49,013 bases of DNA from NCBI GenBank assembly GCA_020060485.1, contig JAGVAB010000173.1:1-49013 (forward strand), written 5' to 3'. Numbering within the stretch: position 1 is the first letter of the stretch; every line of letters begins with the position of its first letter. The DNA is from Anaerolineales bacterium (GTDB taxonomy: Bacteria > Chloroflexota > Anaerolineae > Anaerolineales > Anaerolineaceae). Below, one piece after another: positions 16,352 to 24,954 of this stretch. A model generated the notes under the pieces. That model made no database searches and was not told the origin of the DNA. It saw nothing but the letters and a program-made list of their open reading frames with translations. The translations under genes and the position numbers were made by a program.

Positions 16352-18415
16352 ATGAGCGAGGGAACGGGAACGCAACAGGCTGATTCTGGCTCTGTCCCGT
16401 TCCCTCGCCAAATCCTGGGTTCTATGCGCCGCTTCCATTTTAGTGATCGTTCCCTGCCCCTGGCGTTTTTGGGTGCCGTTGTGCTTGCATACGGCATCTT
16501 TATTCCGTGGTGGGGTCTGTACGGGGACGATTGGATCTACATGTGGAATTACCATCTGTTTGGCGCAAGCGGCTTTGTAGATTTTGTGGCGGTTGACCGC
16601 CCGTTTTCGGCCTGGATTTACATTCTGACCTCGCCGGTTTTTGGTGAAACGATCTGGCCTTATCATGTTTTTCTGTTGGGGTTGCGCTGGCTGAGCGTTT
16701 TCCTTTTCTGGAAAATCTTGTGTCTGATCTGGCCGCAGCATTCCCGGCAGACGGCATGGGCTGCAATGTTGTTTGCGGTCTATCCCGGATTTCAGCAGCA
16801 GCCCATTGCTGTGCAGTTCATTTTACATTTTGCAACCCTGGACTTATCTCTCTTTTCCATTTGGGCCATGCTGCGGGCGGCTGAACAGCCTCACCAAAAG
16901 CGGGTATTGACCGTTTTGGGGCTGACGGCTTCCTTGGGAATGTTTGGCATTGAGTATTTTATCGGGCTGGAATTGCTGCGCCCGGTTTTGACCTGGATGG
17001 TCTTGCGCAACGAGACTGACCGGAAACAAAGGCTGAAACGCAGTTTGATGGCCTGGCTGCCTTACCTGATCGTCTTGCTGGCTTTTTTTGTTTGGCGGGT
17101 GTTCATTTTTGCCTTCCCCACGTATGAGCCAAAGCTGCTCTATGGCTTGCGGGAAGCGCCGCTGAATGCCCTGGTGGAGCTGGCAAAGCGCATTCTGACA
17201 GATCTGCGTACAGCCCTGTATGGAGCCTGGCGGCAGATTTTGAAACGCCCGGCTGAACAATTGAACCTTTACATTCTACTTGTTTCGAGTACTTTTTTGC
17301 TCAGCCTGGGATATATGGCCAGGCTGGCATCTGGAAAGACGGAAGCTGAAGCAAGGCCCTGGTATGAAGCCTGGCCGCTGCAGGCTCTGGCTTTGGGTGG
17401 GCTGTCGCTGGCGCTGGTGGGCTGGCCGTTCTGGGTGCCGAATGTGCCCCTGACCCTGGCTTTCCCCTGGGATCGCTCACTGCTGCCTTTCATGTTTGGG
17501 GCTTGCCTCATCATGGTGGCTGTGGTGGATATCCTCGTCCGTCCGAAAGCTCAAGTGGTTATTTTGAGCGGATTGGTAGCCTTGTCGGTCGGCTTTCATT
17601 TGCAAAATGCACAGATCTACCGGGAAGAATGGCGTAATTTGCAGACCTATTTCTGGCAGATGGCCTGGCGCATGCCGGAACTGGAAGAAGGTACGGTGGT
17701 CATCTCGGATGCCATCCCGCTCTGGCGGTACAGTGACAATGATCTGACCCCGCTGGTCAACTGGATCTATGCGCCGGATTTGAACACAGGTGAAATGTCT
17801 TACAAGTATTTCGATATGTCCACGCGGGTCGGTTCGCCGCTGCCGGGTCTGGAAGAAGGATTGGCCTTCAGTCATGGATACCGCAATACGACATTCACCG
17901 GAAACACATCGGATGTGTTGGCGATCTTCTATCAAGCGCCGGGCTGCATGAAAGTGCTAGATCCGGCTGGTGACATGCAGCCGGCAGGACTGCCACAGAC
18001 ATTAAAGGAAACGCTGCACCTTTCACATGTTGACCAGATTGGCAGCGGCAGCGAAGCGGTTCCCCCCCTGATCCTGGGTGCAGAGCCAGAGCATGACTGG
18101 TGTTATTTTTACACCAAGGCGGATCTGGCGCGCCAGACCCAGGACTGGCAAAAAGTTGCCGGGCTGGGCGATGCAGCCGAAGCGCAGGGATTGAATCCGG
18201 CGGATGGTTATGCAGTTGAGTATTTGCCCTTCATTGAAGGTTATGCCCGAACCGGAAATTGGGATCGGGCGTTTGAGTTGACCGAAACCGCCGCACACAG
18301 TGCGGCACCTGGATTATGCAGTTTGTGGTCGAGAGTTGAGCAAACCATGCAATTGGAGTCAGCAGAGAGTTCCCAAATCAAATTGCTGAAGGATGCAATG
18401 GGCTGTTCATCTTGA
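16352..18415 (+). CDS. polytopic membrane protein, GT-C glycosyltransferase-like
   Basis: A 687-residue integral membrane protein with roughly ten hydrophobic helices across its first 460 residues and a soluble C-terminal domain of about 220 residues. Shortly after the first helix lies LYGDDWIYMWNY, an acidic DD motif in the first extracytoplasmic loop. This is the arrangement of GT-C enzymes, which use lipid-linked sugar donors (ArnT/PMT type). No closer family is recognised, and a non-enzymatic role cannot be excluded. The ATG at 16352 is 26 bases after the preceding stop; a longer in-frame extension would overlap the carbamoyltransferase and looks non-coding. The gene splits the two carbamoyltransferase genes, and its tie to their metabolism is unclear. 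Confidence 0.6.
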   Translation: MSEGTGTQQADSGSVPFPRQILGSMRRFHFSDRSLPLAFLGAVVLAYGIFIPWWGLYGDDWIYMWNYHLFGASGFVDFVAVDRPFSAWIYILTSPVFGETIWPYHVFLLGLRWLSVFLFWKILCLIWPQHSRQTAWAAMLFAVYPGFQQQPIAVQFILHFATLDLSLFSIWAMLRAAEQPHQKRVLTVLGLTASLGMFGIEYFIGLELLRPVLTWMVLRNETDRKQRLKRSLMAWLPYLIVLLAFFVWRVFIFAFPTYEPKLLYGLREAPLNALVELAKRILTDLRTALYGAWRQILKRPAEQLNLYILLVSSTFLLSLGYMARLASGKTEAEARPWYEAWPLQALALGGLSLALVGWPFWVPNVPLTLAFPWDRSLLPFMFGACLIMVAVVDILVRPKAQVVILSGLVALSVGFHLQNAQIYREEWRNLQTYFWQMAWRMPELEEGTVVISDAIPLWRYSDNDLTPLVNWIYAPDLNTGEMSYKYFDMSTRVGSPLPGLEEGLAFSHGYRNTTFTGNTSDVLAIFYQAPGCMKVLDPAGDMQPAGLPQTLKETLHLSHVDQIGSGSEAVPPLILGAEPEHDWCYFYTKADLARQTQDWQKVAGLGDAAEAQGLNPADGYAVEYLPFIEGYARTGNWDRAFELTETAAHSAAPGLCSLWSRVEQTMQLESAESSQIKLLKDAMGCSS

Positions 18416-18437
18416 CCCATCAATAATGTAGAAAGGC

Positions 18438-18485
18438 CAAAGTGAGGAGGTGTTGAGAACAGATCTTTTCCCGGATTTCACTTTG
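18438..18485. repeat. 8 bp inverted repeat upstream of the YgeW-like gene
   Basis: CAAAGTGA (18438-18445) and TCACTTTG (18478-18485) are exact inverted copies separated by 32 bases, in the 114-base gap before the YgeW-like gene. It may be a regulator half-site pair or an RNA stem. Confidence 0.35.
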
Positions 18486-18529
18486 TACACTTTCGAATAT
18501 TAATACTTATGTGTGAAGGAGTTGATAAA

Positions 18530-19519
18530 ATGCAAAGCAATTTAAAGGGACGAAATTTCATCTGTGATCTCGATTTTTCTGTGGAAGAAATTGAGACCAT
18601 CCTCGATGTGGCCTGGGACCTGAAGCGCAAACGCGCCATGGGCGAACCCACCCCCTACCTGCGTGACAAGGCGTTGGCCATGCTGTTCTTCTACAACAGC
18701 ACCCGCACCCGCGGCGCGTTTGAGACCGCGTTTGCCCACCTGGGTGGACACCCGGCCTTCATCGAGAGCAAATCCACCCAGATTTCCCACGGCGACACCG
18801 AGCGCGAAATCGGCCAGATCCTGGGCCGCATGTATGACGGTGTTGCCATTCGCCACAGCAATGTGTGGGGTGTGGGTAACAAGTACATCAACCTGGTCGC
18901 CGAGGCTTCCCCCTCACCAGTATTCAACATGCAGTGCGAGTTCTACCACCCCTTCCAGATCCTGTGCGATTTGATGACGATCATGGAAAAGAAGGGCCGC
19001 AACCTGCGCCGCAAGAAGATGGTCATGTCCTGGGCATATGCCAGCTCCTATGAGAAGCCCATGTCCATCCCGAACTCAATGACCTTGCAGCTGCCGCGTT
19101 TTGGTGTGGATTATGTTCTGGCTTACCCCGAAGGTTTTGATCTGCCAGCCGAGACGATTGAAAGCGCCAAAGCAGAAGCCAAGAAGTCTGGCGGCAGCTT
19201 CGAGATCGTGCACGACATGGAAACAGCTTTCAAAGACGCGGATATCATCTACCCGAAGTCCTGGGGCCCCTGGATGACCACGACTGATGATGACAAGTCC
19301 AAAGAAATGATCGCTAAGAACATTCACTGGATCACCGACGAACGCAAAATGGCTCTGGCGAAAGACGATGCGATCTTCATGCACCCGCTGCCTGCCGACC
19401 GCAATGTTGAAGTTACCGATGGCGTCATGGACGGCCCCAATTCTGTCATCTTCGATGAATCAGAAAACAAGATGTACGTGTGCGAAGCTGTGATGGCTTT
19501 GAGCATGGCCAACAAGTAA
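18530..19519 (+). CDS. YgeW-like knotted carbamoyltransferase
   Basis: A 329-residue member of the knotted transcarbamylase branch that includes YgeW. Visible signatures: NSTRTRGAFE (Ser57-Arg61 bind carbamoyl phosphate), QISHGDTEREIGQI, HPFQ in place of HPTQ, SWAYASSYEKPMSIPNS, YPKSWGPW and the C-terminal MHPLPADRNVEV. The SWAY...KP and YPKSW blocks closely resemble E. coli YgeW, reported to act on 2,3-diaminopropionate. In vivo these enzymes may run in reverse, making carbamoyl phosphate for the carbamate kinase encoded 54 bases downstream. The start at 18530 is set by AAGGAG eight bases upstream; an in-frame ATG 21 bases earlier has no ribosome site. The second substrate is unproven. Confidence 0.85.
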   Translation: MQSNLKGRNFICDLDFSVEEIETILDVAWDLKRKRAMGEPTPYLRDKALAMLFFYNSTRTRGAFETAFAHLGGHPAFIESKSTQISHGDTEREIGQILGRMYDGVAIRHSNVWGVGNKYINLVAEASPSPVFNMQCEFYHPFQILCDLMTIMEKKGRNLRRKKMVMSWAYASSYEKPMSIPNSMTLQLPRFGVDYVLAYPEGFDLPAETIESAKAEAKKSGGSFEIVHDMETAFKDADIIYPKSWGPWMTTTDDDKSKEMIAKNIHWITDERKMALAKDDAIFMHPLPADRNVEVTDGVMDGPNSVIFDESENKMYVCEAVMALSMANK

Positions 19520-19573
19520 ATCTACAACATTCATTAATTGTTGAAAACTAGCATTTCAGGAGAAATCAAGAAA

Positions 19574-20536
19574 ATGGCAAACAAGAAAGTAGCAGTTGTG
19601 GCAGTTGGCGGCAACGCATTGATCAAGGACAAGGCTCACCAGTCCGTTGAAGACCAATACGATGCCGCAGCAGAAACTTCCCGACATATCGCTGATATGA
19701 TCGAGGACGGTTGGGAAATCTCGATTGGACATGGCAACGGCCCGCAGGTGGGTTTCATTCTGCGCCGCTCCGAAATTGCCGCCAAGGTCGAAGGTATGCA
19801 TGAAGTGCCGCTGGATGTGTGCGGTGCTGACTCGCAGGGCGCCATTGGGTATGCCTTCCAGCAGAGCCTGCAAAATGAACTCAAGCGCCGCGGCATCAAC
19901 AAGCCGGTGGCAACTGTGGTGACCCAAACTCTGGTTGACATCAATGACGATGCCTTCAAGAACCCCACCAAACCCATCGGCGGTTTCATGGATGAAGAAG
20001 AAGCCAAACGCCGCGAGAAGGAAATGGGCTGGAACGTGGTGGAAGATGCCGGCCGCGGTTGGCGGCGTGTGGTGGCTTCTCCGCTCCCCAAAGCCATTGT
20101 GGAAGTGGATGCCATCAAAGCCCTGATTGAAGCTGGCGTGACCGTGATCAGCACCGGCGGTGGCGGCATTCCGGTCATCGATCGCAAAGGCGATGGTCAG
20201 TTGGAAGGCACCGCGGCTGTGATCGACAAGGACTTTGGCAGCAGCTTGCTGGCCCAGCTGCTTGGTGCGGATATGCTGCTTATTTCCACCGCGGTGGAAA
20301 AGGTTGCCCTGAACTTTGGCAAACCTGACCAGCGCGAACTGGATCATGTCACCCTGGCCGAGGCCAAGCAATACCTGGCCGAAGGCACGCATTTTGCCAA
20401 GGGTTCCATGGCACCCAAGATCGGCGCCATTATCTGGTTCCTGGAGAATGGCGGCAAGCAGGCCCTGATCACTGATCCGCCAAACATTGGCCGTGCACTG
20501 CGCGGCGAGACCGGCACGCACTTCAGCCTGGATTAG
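19574..20536 (+). CDS. arcC: carbamate kinase
   Basis: A 320-residue amino-acid-kinase-fold enzyme that transfers the phosphate of carbamoyl phosphate to ADP, giving ATP, CO2 and NH3. Motifs: VAVGGNALI at the N-terminus, SIGHGNGPQVG, the central STGGGGIPVI, AVIDKDFGSSLLA (nucleotide and metal site) and AKGSMAPKIGA near the C-terminus. Length is typical. The start at 19574 follows AGGAG; the longer reading frame beginning at 19538 is unlikely. Position directly after the YgeW-like gene matches the logic of the arginine deiminase, agmatine deiminase and ygeW-yqeA systems, where phosphorolysis of a ureido compound is the energy-conserving step. A strong hairpin follows the stop. Confidence 0.95.
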   Translation: MANKKVAVVAVGGNALIKDKAHQSVEDQYDAAAETSRHIADMIEDGWEISIGHGNGPQVGFILRRSEIAAKVEGMHEVPLDVCGADSQGAIGYAFQQSLQNELKRRGINKPVATVVTQTLVDINDDAFKNPTKPIGGFMDEEEAKRREKEMGWNVVEDAGRGWRRVVASPLPKAIVEVDAIKALIEAGVTVISTGGGGIPVIDRKGDGQLEGTAAVIDKDFGSSLLAQLLGADMLLISTAVEKVALNFGKPDQRELDHVTLAEAKQYLAEGTHFAKGSMAPKIGAIIWFLENGGKQALITDPPNIGRALRGETGTHFSLD

Positions 20537-20552
20537 TTTGTAACACCATCAT

Positions 20553-20583
20553 GTGGGAAAATCGGGCACTCCGATTTTCCCAC
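20553..20583 (+). terminator. 13 bp perfect hairpin after carbamate kinase
   Basis: GTGGGAAAATCGG (20553-20565) pairs fully with CCGATTTTCCCAC (20571-20583), loop GCACT. Only ATTTTC follows, so it may be a partial terminator or a 3'-end stabiliser separating the enzyme genes from the importer genes. Confidence 0.7.
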
Positions 20584-20813
20584 TCACCATTTTCAGGTTC
20601 CGTTAAGGGACTTGAATACACAGTTTGGTGCTTAGAGGTAAAATATAGTCATGTTGTTTGCACGGGCTGATGACCAAGAGAAGTTGCACCTGTGCATGTT
20701 CGCAATAAAATCATCAAACAAAGGAGGTTCAATCGAAGCAATTCCCATCTGTCCAATTAGTTCGTCGCAAGTTCCACCTATCGAACTAGACCTATGAAAC
20801 TGGAGGAGTTCAA
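20584..20813 (+). promoter_or_regulatory. long untranslated leader of the importer genes
   Basis: 230 bases without a gene precede the lipoprotein. TAAAAT/TATAGT boxes around 20639-20649 are possible -10 elements without a properly spaced -35. A 7 bp stem TAGTTCG/CGAACTA (20758-20788) ends 12 bases before the ribosome site. An unused GGAGG lies at about 20723. No known riboswitch was recognised. Confidence 0.3.
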
Positions 20814-22115
20814 ATGAAAAAGAGTTTGTTATGGCGTGGCCTGGTTGTCGTGCTGGTTTTGGCTTTTGCTTTGAGCGCATGCGCTCCGAAACCTGCTGCT
20901 CCTGCTGCCCCCGCAGCGCAAGCCCCTGTTGCTGAAGCCCCCGCTGCTGAAGCCCCTGCTGCTGAAGCCCCCGCTGCTGAAGCCCCTGCTGCTGGCGGCA
21001 TGCAGATCCCGGATGTTGTCGAAGGAAAATACAATGTTGCCCTGGTCATGCTTTCACCGCATGATGATGCTGGCTGGTCACAGGCGCAATGGGAAGGCCT
21101 GACCTATCTGCAGGCGAATGCCGATAATGTTCACACTGCTTATGTTGAGTCCGTTGCTGAAGGCGCCGATGCCGAACAGGTGTTCCGCGCTTTGGCTCGC
21201 AAGGGATTTGATGTGATCTTTGGCGGTTCTTTCGGTTACATGGATTCGATGGAAATGGTTGCCCCCGATTTCCCGGATCAATATTTCATTCACATCAGTG
21301 GCTTCAAAGCCAATGAAACCAACTTTGGTAACATGTTTGGCGCCATGGAGAATATGAAGTACATGGCTGGCATGATCTCTGGTGCCCGCGCCAAGCTGGA
21401 TGGCAAGACCAAGACCGGTTACATCGCCACTTTCCCCATCCCGGAAGAATACCGCCTGGGTAATGCTTATGCTCTCGGTTTGCAGAAGACCTGCCCAGAG
21501 TGCACAATGGACGTGCGCTGGATCAGCACCTGGCATGACCCGATTCTGGAACGCGAAGCTGCTGACTCTCTCTTTGACGCTGGCGCACATATTGTCTACA
21601 CCGGCGCTGATACTCCTGCCACCGCTCTGGCTGCCGAAGCCCGCGGCGATGTGTGGGGCATCACCTATGACTGGGTTGGCTCCTGCACGGTTTCCCGCTG
21701 TTTAACCGCTCCGTACTGGAACTGGGGTGTCATCTTCGTGGGGATCGTGGATGGTCTGCGTGACGGCACCTACCAGCCTGGCTGGGATTACTGGGATTCC
21801 GACACTGGCGGCGTGGGCATTTACGGCTTGATGGCAGGCCAGGAAATGACCCCCGGCATGAAAGAAATCGCAGAGCAATTGCCCGAAGATATGGCCTTGA
21901 TCCAGGAAACCCTGGCCAAGATGCTGGCTGGTGAATTCACCCGCTTTGATGTCTTCGCTGGCCCGATCGTTGATAACAAGGGCAACACTGTCCTTGAAGC
22001 AGGTCAGAAAATGGAACAGGCTGATATTGACTGCTTCTCAGCCTGGGGATTCTGCGAAGTTGGTATGGGCTGGTGGAACCAGAACGTCACCGCTGAGCTT
22101 TCCGAAATCCAATAA
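20814..22115 (+). CDS. BMP-family substrate-binding lipoprotein
   Basis: A 433-residue extracytoplasmic solute receptor of the BMP/BmpA/Med family, which bind purine nucleosides or related compounds and feed NupABC-type ABC importers. The signal peptide ends at LSAC (Cys about residue 23), followed by a linker of AEAPA repeats to about residue 60. The mature domain shows the family pattern: VALVMLSPHDDAGWSQAQWE, a hydrophobic DVIFGGSFGYMDSME strand-loop, YFIHISGF, KYMAGMISG and AHIVYTGAD. A C-terminal TRFDVFAGPIVDNKG segment is also characteristic. The GGAGGAG ribosome site is strong, as expected for a receptor made in excess over its transporter. Directly downstream lie an attenuator hairpin and then the ATPase and two permeases. 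Confidence 0.93.
   Translation: MKKSLLWRGLVVVLVLAFALSACAPKPAAPAAPAAQAPVAEAPAAEAPAAEAPAAEAPAAGGMQIPDVVEGKYNVALVMLSPHDDAGWSQAQWEGLTYLQANADNVHTAYVESVAEGADAEQVFRALARKGFDVIFGGSFGYMDSMEMVAPDFPDQYFIHISGFKANETNFGNMFGAMENMKYMAGMISGARAKLDGKTKTGYIATFPIPEEYRLGNAYALGLQKTCPECTMDVRWISTWHDPILEREAADSLFDAGAHIVYTGADTPATALAAEARGDVWGITYDWVGSCTVSRCLTAPYWNWGVIFVGIVDGLRDGTYQPGWDYWDSDTGGVGIYGLMAGQEMTPGMKEIAEQLPEDMALIQETLAKMLAGEFTRFDVFAGPIVDNKGNTVLEAGQKMEQADIDCFSAWGFCEVGMGWWNQNVTAELSEIQ
20931..20990 (+). repeat. 4 x 15 nt tandem repeat encoding the AEAPA linker
   Basis: Four 15-base units of the form GCTGAAGCCCC(C/T)GCT run from 20931 to 20990. Units 1 and 3 have CCC, units 2 and 4 have CCT, so the array is also two perfect 30-base copies. 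It lengthens the tether between lipid anchor and binding domain and is prone to slippage. Confidence 0.95.
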
Positions 22116-22133
22116 GACAAACTAATGATCAAA

Positions 22134-22160
22134 GGGGGCAGGGCTTGCCCTGCCCCCTGT
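22134..22160 (+). terminator. attenuator hairpin between receptor and ATPase genes
   Basis: GGGGGCAGGG (22134-22143) pairs with CCCTGCCCCC (22148-22157), loop CTTG, followed by a U-rich TGTTCGTCTTGTTTCT. It would reduce read-through into the transporter genes and keep the receptor in excess. Confidence 0.8.
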
Positions 22161-22259
22161 TCGTCTTGTTTCTGCCGGCTGTCATTTGCGTATTGTTTTT
22201 GCATTTATTCCTTTTTTCATATTTACCGGCAGAGTTGCACACTGGAGATGATATTGAAA

Positions 22260-23825
22260 ATGGATCAGGAAAATATAGTCCAGGAATACAAACAAGTTGT
22301 CAGCATGCGGGGAATTGTCAAGCACTTTCCGGGTGTTTTGGCAAATGACCATATTGATTTTGACCTGCGCCAGGGTGAGGTGCATGCTCTCTTGGGAGAG
22401 AACGGCGCAGGCAAAAGCACATTGATGAACGTTCTGGCCGGGCTTTACCGGCAGGATGAAGGCGTCATTCTGGTCAATGGCGAAGAAGTCAAGTTCAATT
22501 CCCCTCGTGATGCCATTACAGCTGGCATTGGGATGGTTCATCAGCATTTCATGCTGGTACCATCCCAAACCGTGACAGAGAATATTTTGCTTGGCTTAAG
22601 CGAACCCCGTTTTCGGATGAATTTGCCCAAATACGAAGACCGTATTGCAAAAATGGCAGAGGAATACGGTTTGCATGTTGATCCGCGCGCCAAGATTTGG
22701 CAGTTATCGGTAGGTGAACAGCAGCGGGTGGAATTGTTGAAAATGCTGTATCGGGGAGCGGGCATTTTGATCATGGATGAACCCACGGCAGTTTTGGCCC
22801 CTTCCGAGATCGATGAGCTCTTCAATACCTTGCGTTCGATGACGGAAAAAGGAAAGTCGATTATTTTCATCAGCCACAAATTGCATGAAGTGATGGCAAT
22901 TTCCAATCGGGTGACTGTGCTGCGTAAAGGTAAGGTAACCTCGAAAGGTATTAATACCAAGGATTCCTCACGCGCCCATTTGGCACAATTAATGGTCGGC
23001 CGCGAAGTCATTTTCCGGATAGACAAGAGAGAGAATATCCCGGGAGATGTCGTTCTTTCCGTGGATACTATTCACGCTGAAAATAACAAGGGCTTGAAAG
23101 CCTTGAATGGTGTGTCTTTGAACGTGCGGGCGGGTGAGATCGTTGGCCTGGCGGGCGTGGCAGGTAATGGACAGCGCGAGCTGGCAGACGTGATCACCGG
23201 TTTGCGCAAGGCCTCCGAGGGCCGGGTTTGCATCTCTGGCCAGGACATCACCAATCAACCACCCAAGATCGGTATTCGCAAGGGCGTATCCCATATTCCT
23301 GAAGACCGCACGCATGTCGGCACAGCACCCAACTTGAGCGTGACCGACAATGTCATCATGAAGAACTACAGCGAGGAGCCGATTGGCAAGGGGTGGATGG
23401 TCAATGATACGGCTGCCATCAAATATGCCAAAGAATTGAAACAGGCATTTGATATCATCGTGCCCAACGTCAACACATCGGTTCGCTTGCTCTCTGGCGG
23501 CAATTTGCAGAAAGTGATCCTGGCTCGCGAGATTTCCAAGAAACCGGAATTGCTGATCGCTGTTCAGCCTACGCGTGGGCTGGATGTGGGTGCCATTGAA
23601 GGTGTGCAGCGCTTGTTGCTGCTGCAAAGAGAAGCTGGCTCAGCAGTGTTGCTCATTTCCGAAGAGCTGGAAGAACTGTTGTCGCTGAGTGATCGCATCT
23701 ATGTCATTTATGAGGGTGAGATCATGGGGGAAGTGATCGATGGAGACATCGATACGATTGGCCTGATGATGACAGGTATGCGCATGGAGGAAATTCGCTT
23801 GCAAGGAGAGAGGGCAGATGAGTGA
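22260..23825 (+). CDS. NupA-type ABC importer ATPase (double cassette)
   Basis: A 521-residue ATPase with two ABC cassettes in tandem, as in BMP-dependent nucleoside importers (NupA/YufO) and sugar importers of the CUT2 type. Cassette 1 has Walker A GENGAGKST, signature LSVGEQQRVELLK and Walker B LIMDEPTAVL. Cassette 2 has the degenerate Walker A GVAGNGQREL, signature LSGGNLQKVILARE and QPTRGLDVGAIEG. The start is taken at ATG 22260, 12 bases after GGAG. TTG at 22254 or ATG at 22248 are alternatives; anything further upstream runs through the attenuator hairpin. It overlaps the first permease by 8 bases. Confidence 0.93.
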   Translation: MDQENIVQEYKQVVSMRGIVKHFPGVLANDHIDFDLRQGEVHALLGENGAGKSTLMNVLAGLYRQDEGVILVNGEEVKFNSPRDAITAGIGMVHQHFMLVPSQTVTENILLGLSEPRFRMNLPKYEDRIAKMAEEYGLHVDPRAKIWQLSVGEQQRVELLKMLYRGAGILIMDEPTAVLAPSEIDELFNTLRSMTEKGKSIIFISHKLHEVMAISNRVTVLRKGKVTSKGINTKDSSRAHLAQLMVGREVIFRIDKRENIPGDVVLSVDTIHAENNKGLKALNGVSLNVRAGEIVGLAGVAGNGQRELADVITGLRKASEGRVCISGQDITNQPPKIGIRKGVSHIPEDRTHVGTAPNLSVTDNVIMKNYSEEPIGKGWMVNDTAAIKYAKELKQAFDIIVPNVNTSVRLLSGGNLQKVILAREISKKPELLIAVQPTRGLDVGAIEGVQRLLLLQREAGSAVLLISEELEELLSLSDRIYVIYEGEIMGEVIDGDIDTIGLMMTGMRMEEIRLQGERADE

Positions 23826-24951
23826 AACCATAACACCGAAGGCATCGCCCGAAAGTAAGATTCCTTTTCGGCTGAAGATTGAGCCGCGGCTAAACAACCC
23901 GCCGGGCTGGTTTTCATCGCTGTTGTCATTTCTGGCGGTCATCATAGCTTTGCTGGTTGGCGCTGGCATCATTGCCCTGGCAGGCGGGGACCCCTGGCGT
24001 TCGTATAGCCATATTGCGAAGGCATCTTTTGGCAGTGTTGGTGTCTTTTCAGACACGATGGTCAAGGCAATTCCCTTGATGTTGACTGGCCTGGCTTGTA
24101 CGCTGGCATTCCGCATGCGCTTGTGGAATATTGGTGCAGAGGGACAATTTTTCCTGGGCGCGTGGGGCGCCAGTCTGGTTGTTTTGGCTCCCATCCTGCC
24201 GGAAGATTCTCCGCAATGGCTTTTCATCCTGGTGATGGCAGTGATTGGTATGCTGGCTGGTGCGGTTTATGGCTTTGTACCAGGCTTTCTGAAGGCTAAA
24301 TTCAATGTGAATGAGATCATTTCCACTTTGATGCTGAACTATATTGCTGTAGAGTGGAACAATTATTTCATTTATGCCAAATGGTCCGAAGGCGGCTTTC
24401 AGATGTCCAAAGTCTTTCCGCGTACGGCCTGGCTGCCACGTTTGACCGATTATGCCAAAGCAGTACCGGAATTCCGCGGTTTGACCATGCATTTTGGGCT
24501 GGTGTTTGCGCTGATTGCAGCAGTTATCCTGTGGTTAATCTTGTTCAAGAGTCAATGGGGATATGAGATCCGCTTGATTGGTGATAATCCCAGTGCTGCG
24601 GAATATGCAGGCATTAATATTGGACGCAACATCATGCTGGTCATGGCGCTTTCCGGTGCTTTGGCAGGTTTGGCTGGCATGTCGGAGATTACCGGCGTGG
24701 TGCATCGTTTGCAAGGCGCCATTTCTCCAGGGTATGGTTTTACAGCCATCATCATTGCCTGGCTGGCCAAGTTGAATCCCTTTGGGGTGTTGTTGGCATC
24801 CGTATTGTTCGGGGCATTGATCCTGGCGGGGCGCGAGATCCAGCCCACCGGCGTGCCCACCATGATCCAGGGTGTGATCATGGTCTCTCTGATTGCCAGT
24901 GACTTTTTCATGCGTTACCGCATTTATTTCGCACACCGCAAGGAGGAGTAA
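23818..24951 (+). CDS. BMP-type ABC importer permease 1
   Basis: A 377-residue inner-membrane permease of the BPD_transp_2 family (LivM/RbsC-like, NupB/YufP position). A hydrophilic N-terminus of about 45 residues is followed by around ten helices. The cytoplasmic coupling segment GYEIRLIGDNPSAAEYAGIN is the usual EAA-like loop of this family. Early helices contain LTGLACTLAFRMRLWNIGAE, highly typical of nucleoside permeases. The 8-base overlap with the ATPase gene and 3-base spacing to the next permease indicate one transcript and coupled translation. Confidence 0.92.
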   Translation: MSETITPKASPESKIPFRLKIEPRLNNPPGWFSSLLSFLAVIIALLVGAGIIALAGGDPWRSYSHIAKASFGSVGVFSDTMVKAIPLMLTGLACTLAFRMRLWNIGAEGQFFLGAWGASLVVLAPILPEDSPQWLFILVMAVIGMLAGAVYGFVPGFLKAKFNVNEIISTLMLNYIAVEWNNYFIYAKWSEGGFQMSKVFPRTAWLPRLTDYAKAVPEFRGLTMHFGLVFALIAAVILWLILFKSQWGYEIRLIGDNPSAAEYAGINIGRNIMLVMALSGALAGLAGMSEITGVVHRLQGAISPGYGFTAIIIAWLAKLNPFGVLLASVLFGALILAGREIQPTGVPTMIQGVIMVSLIASDFFMRYRIYFAHRKEE

Positions 24952-24954
24952 ACA

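Noticed and set aside
20639..20760. Purine-type or other known riboswitch in the receptor leader
   Set aside because: No conserved core of the purine, preQ1, ZTP, guanidine or glycine classes could be traced by eye.
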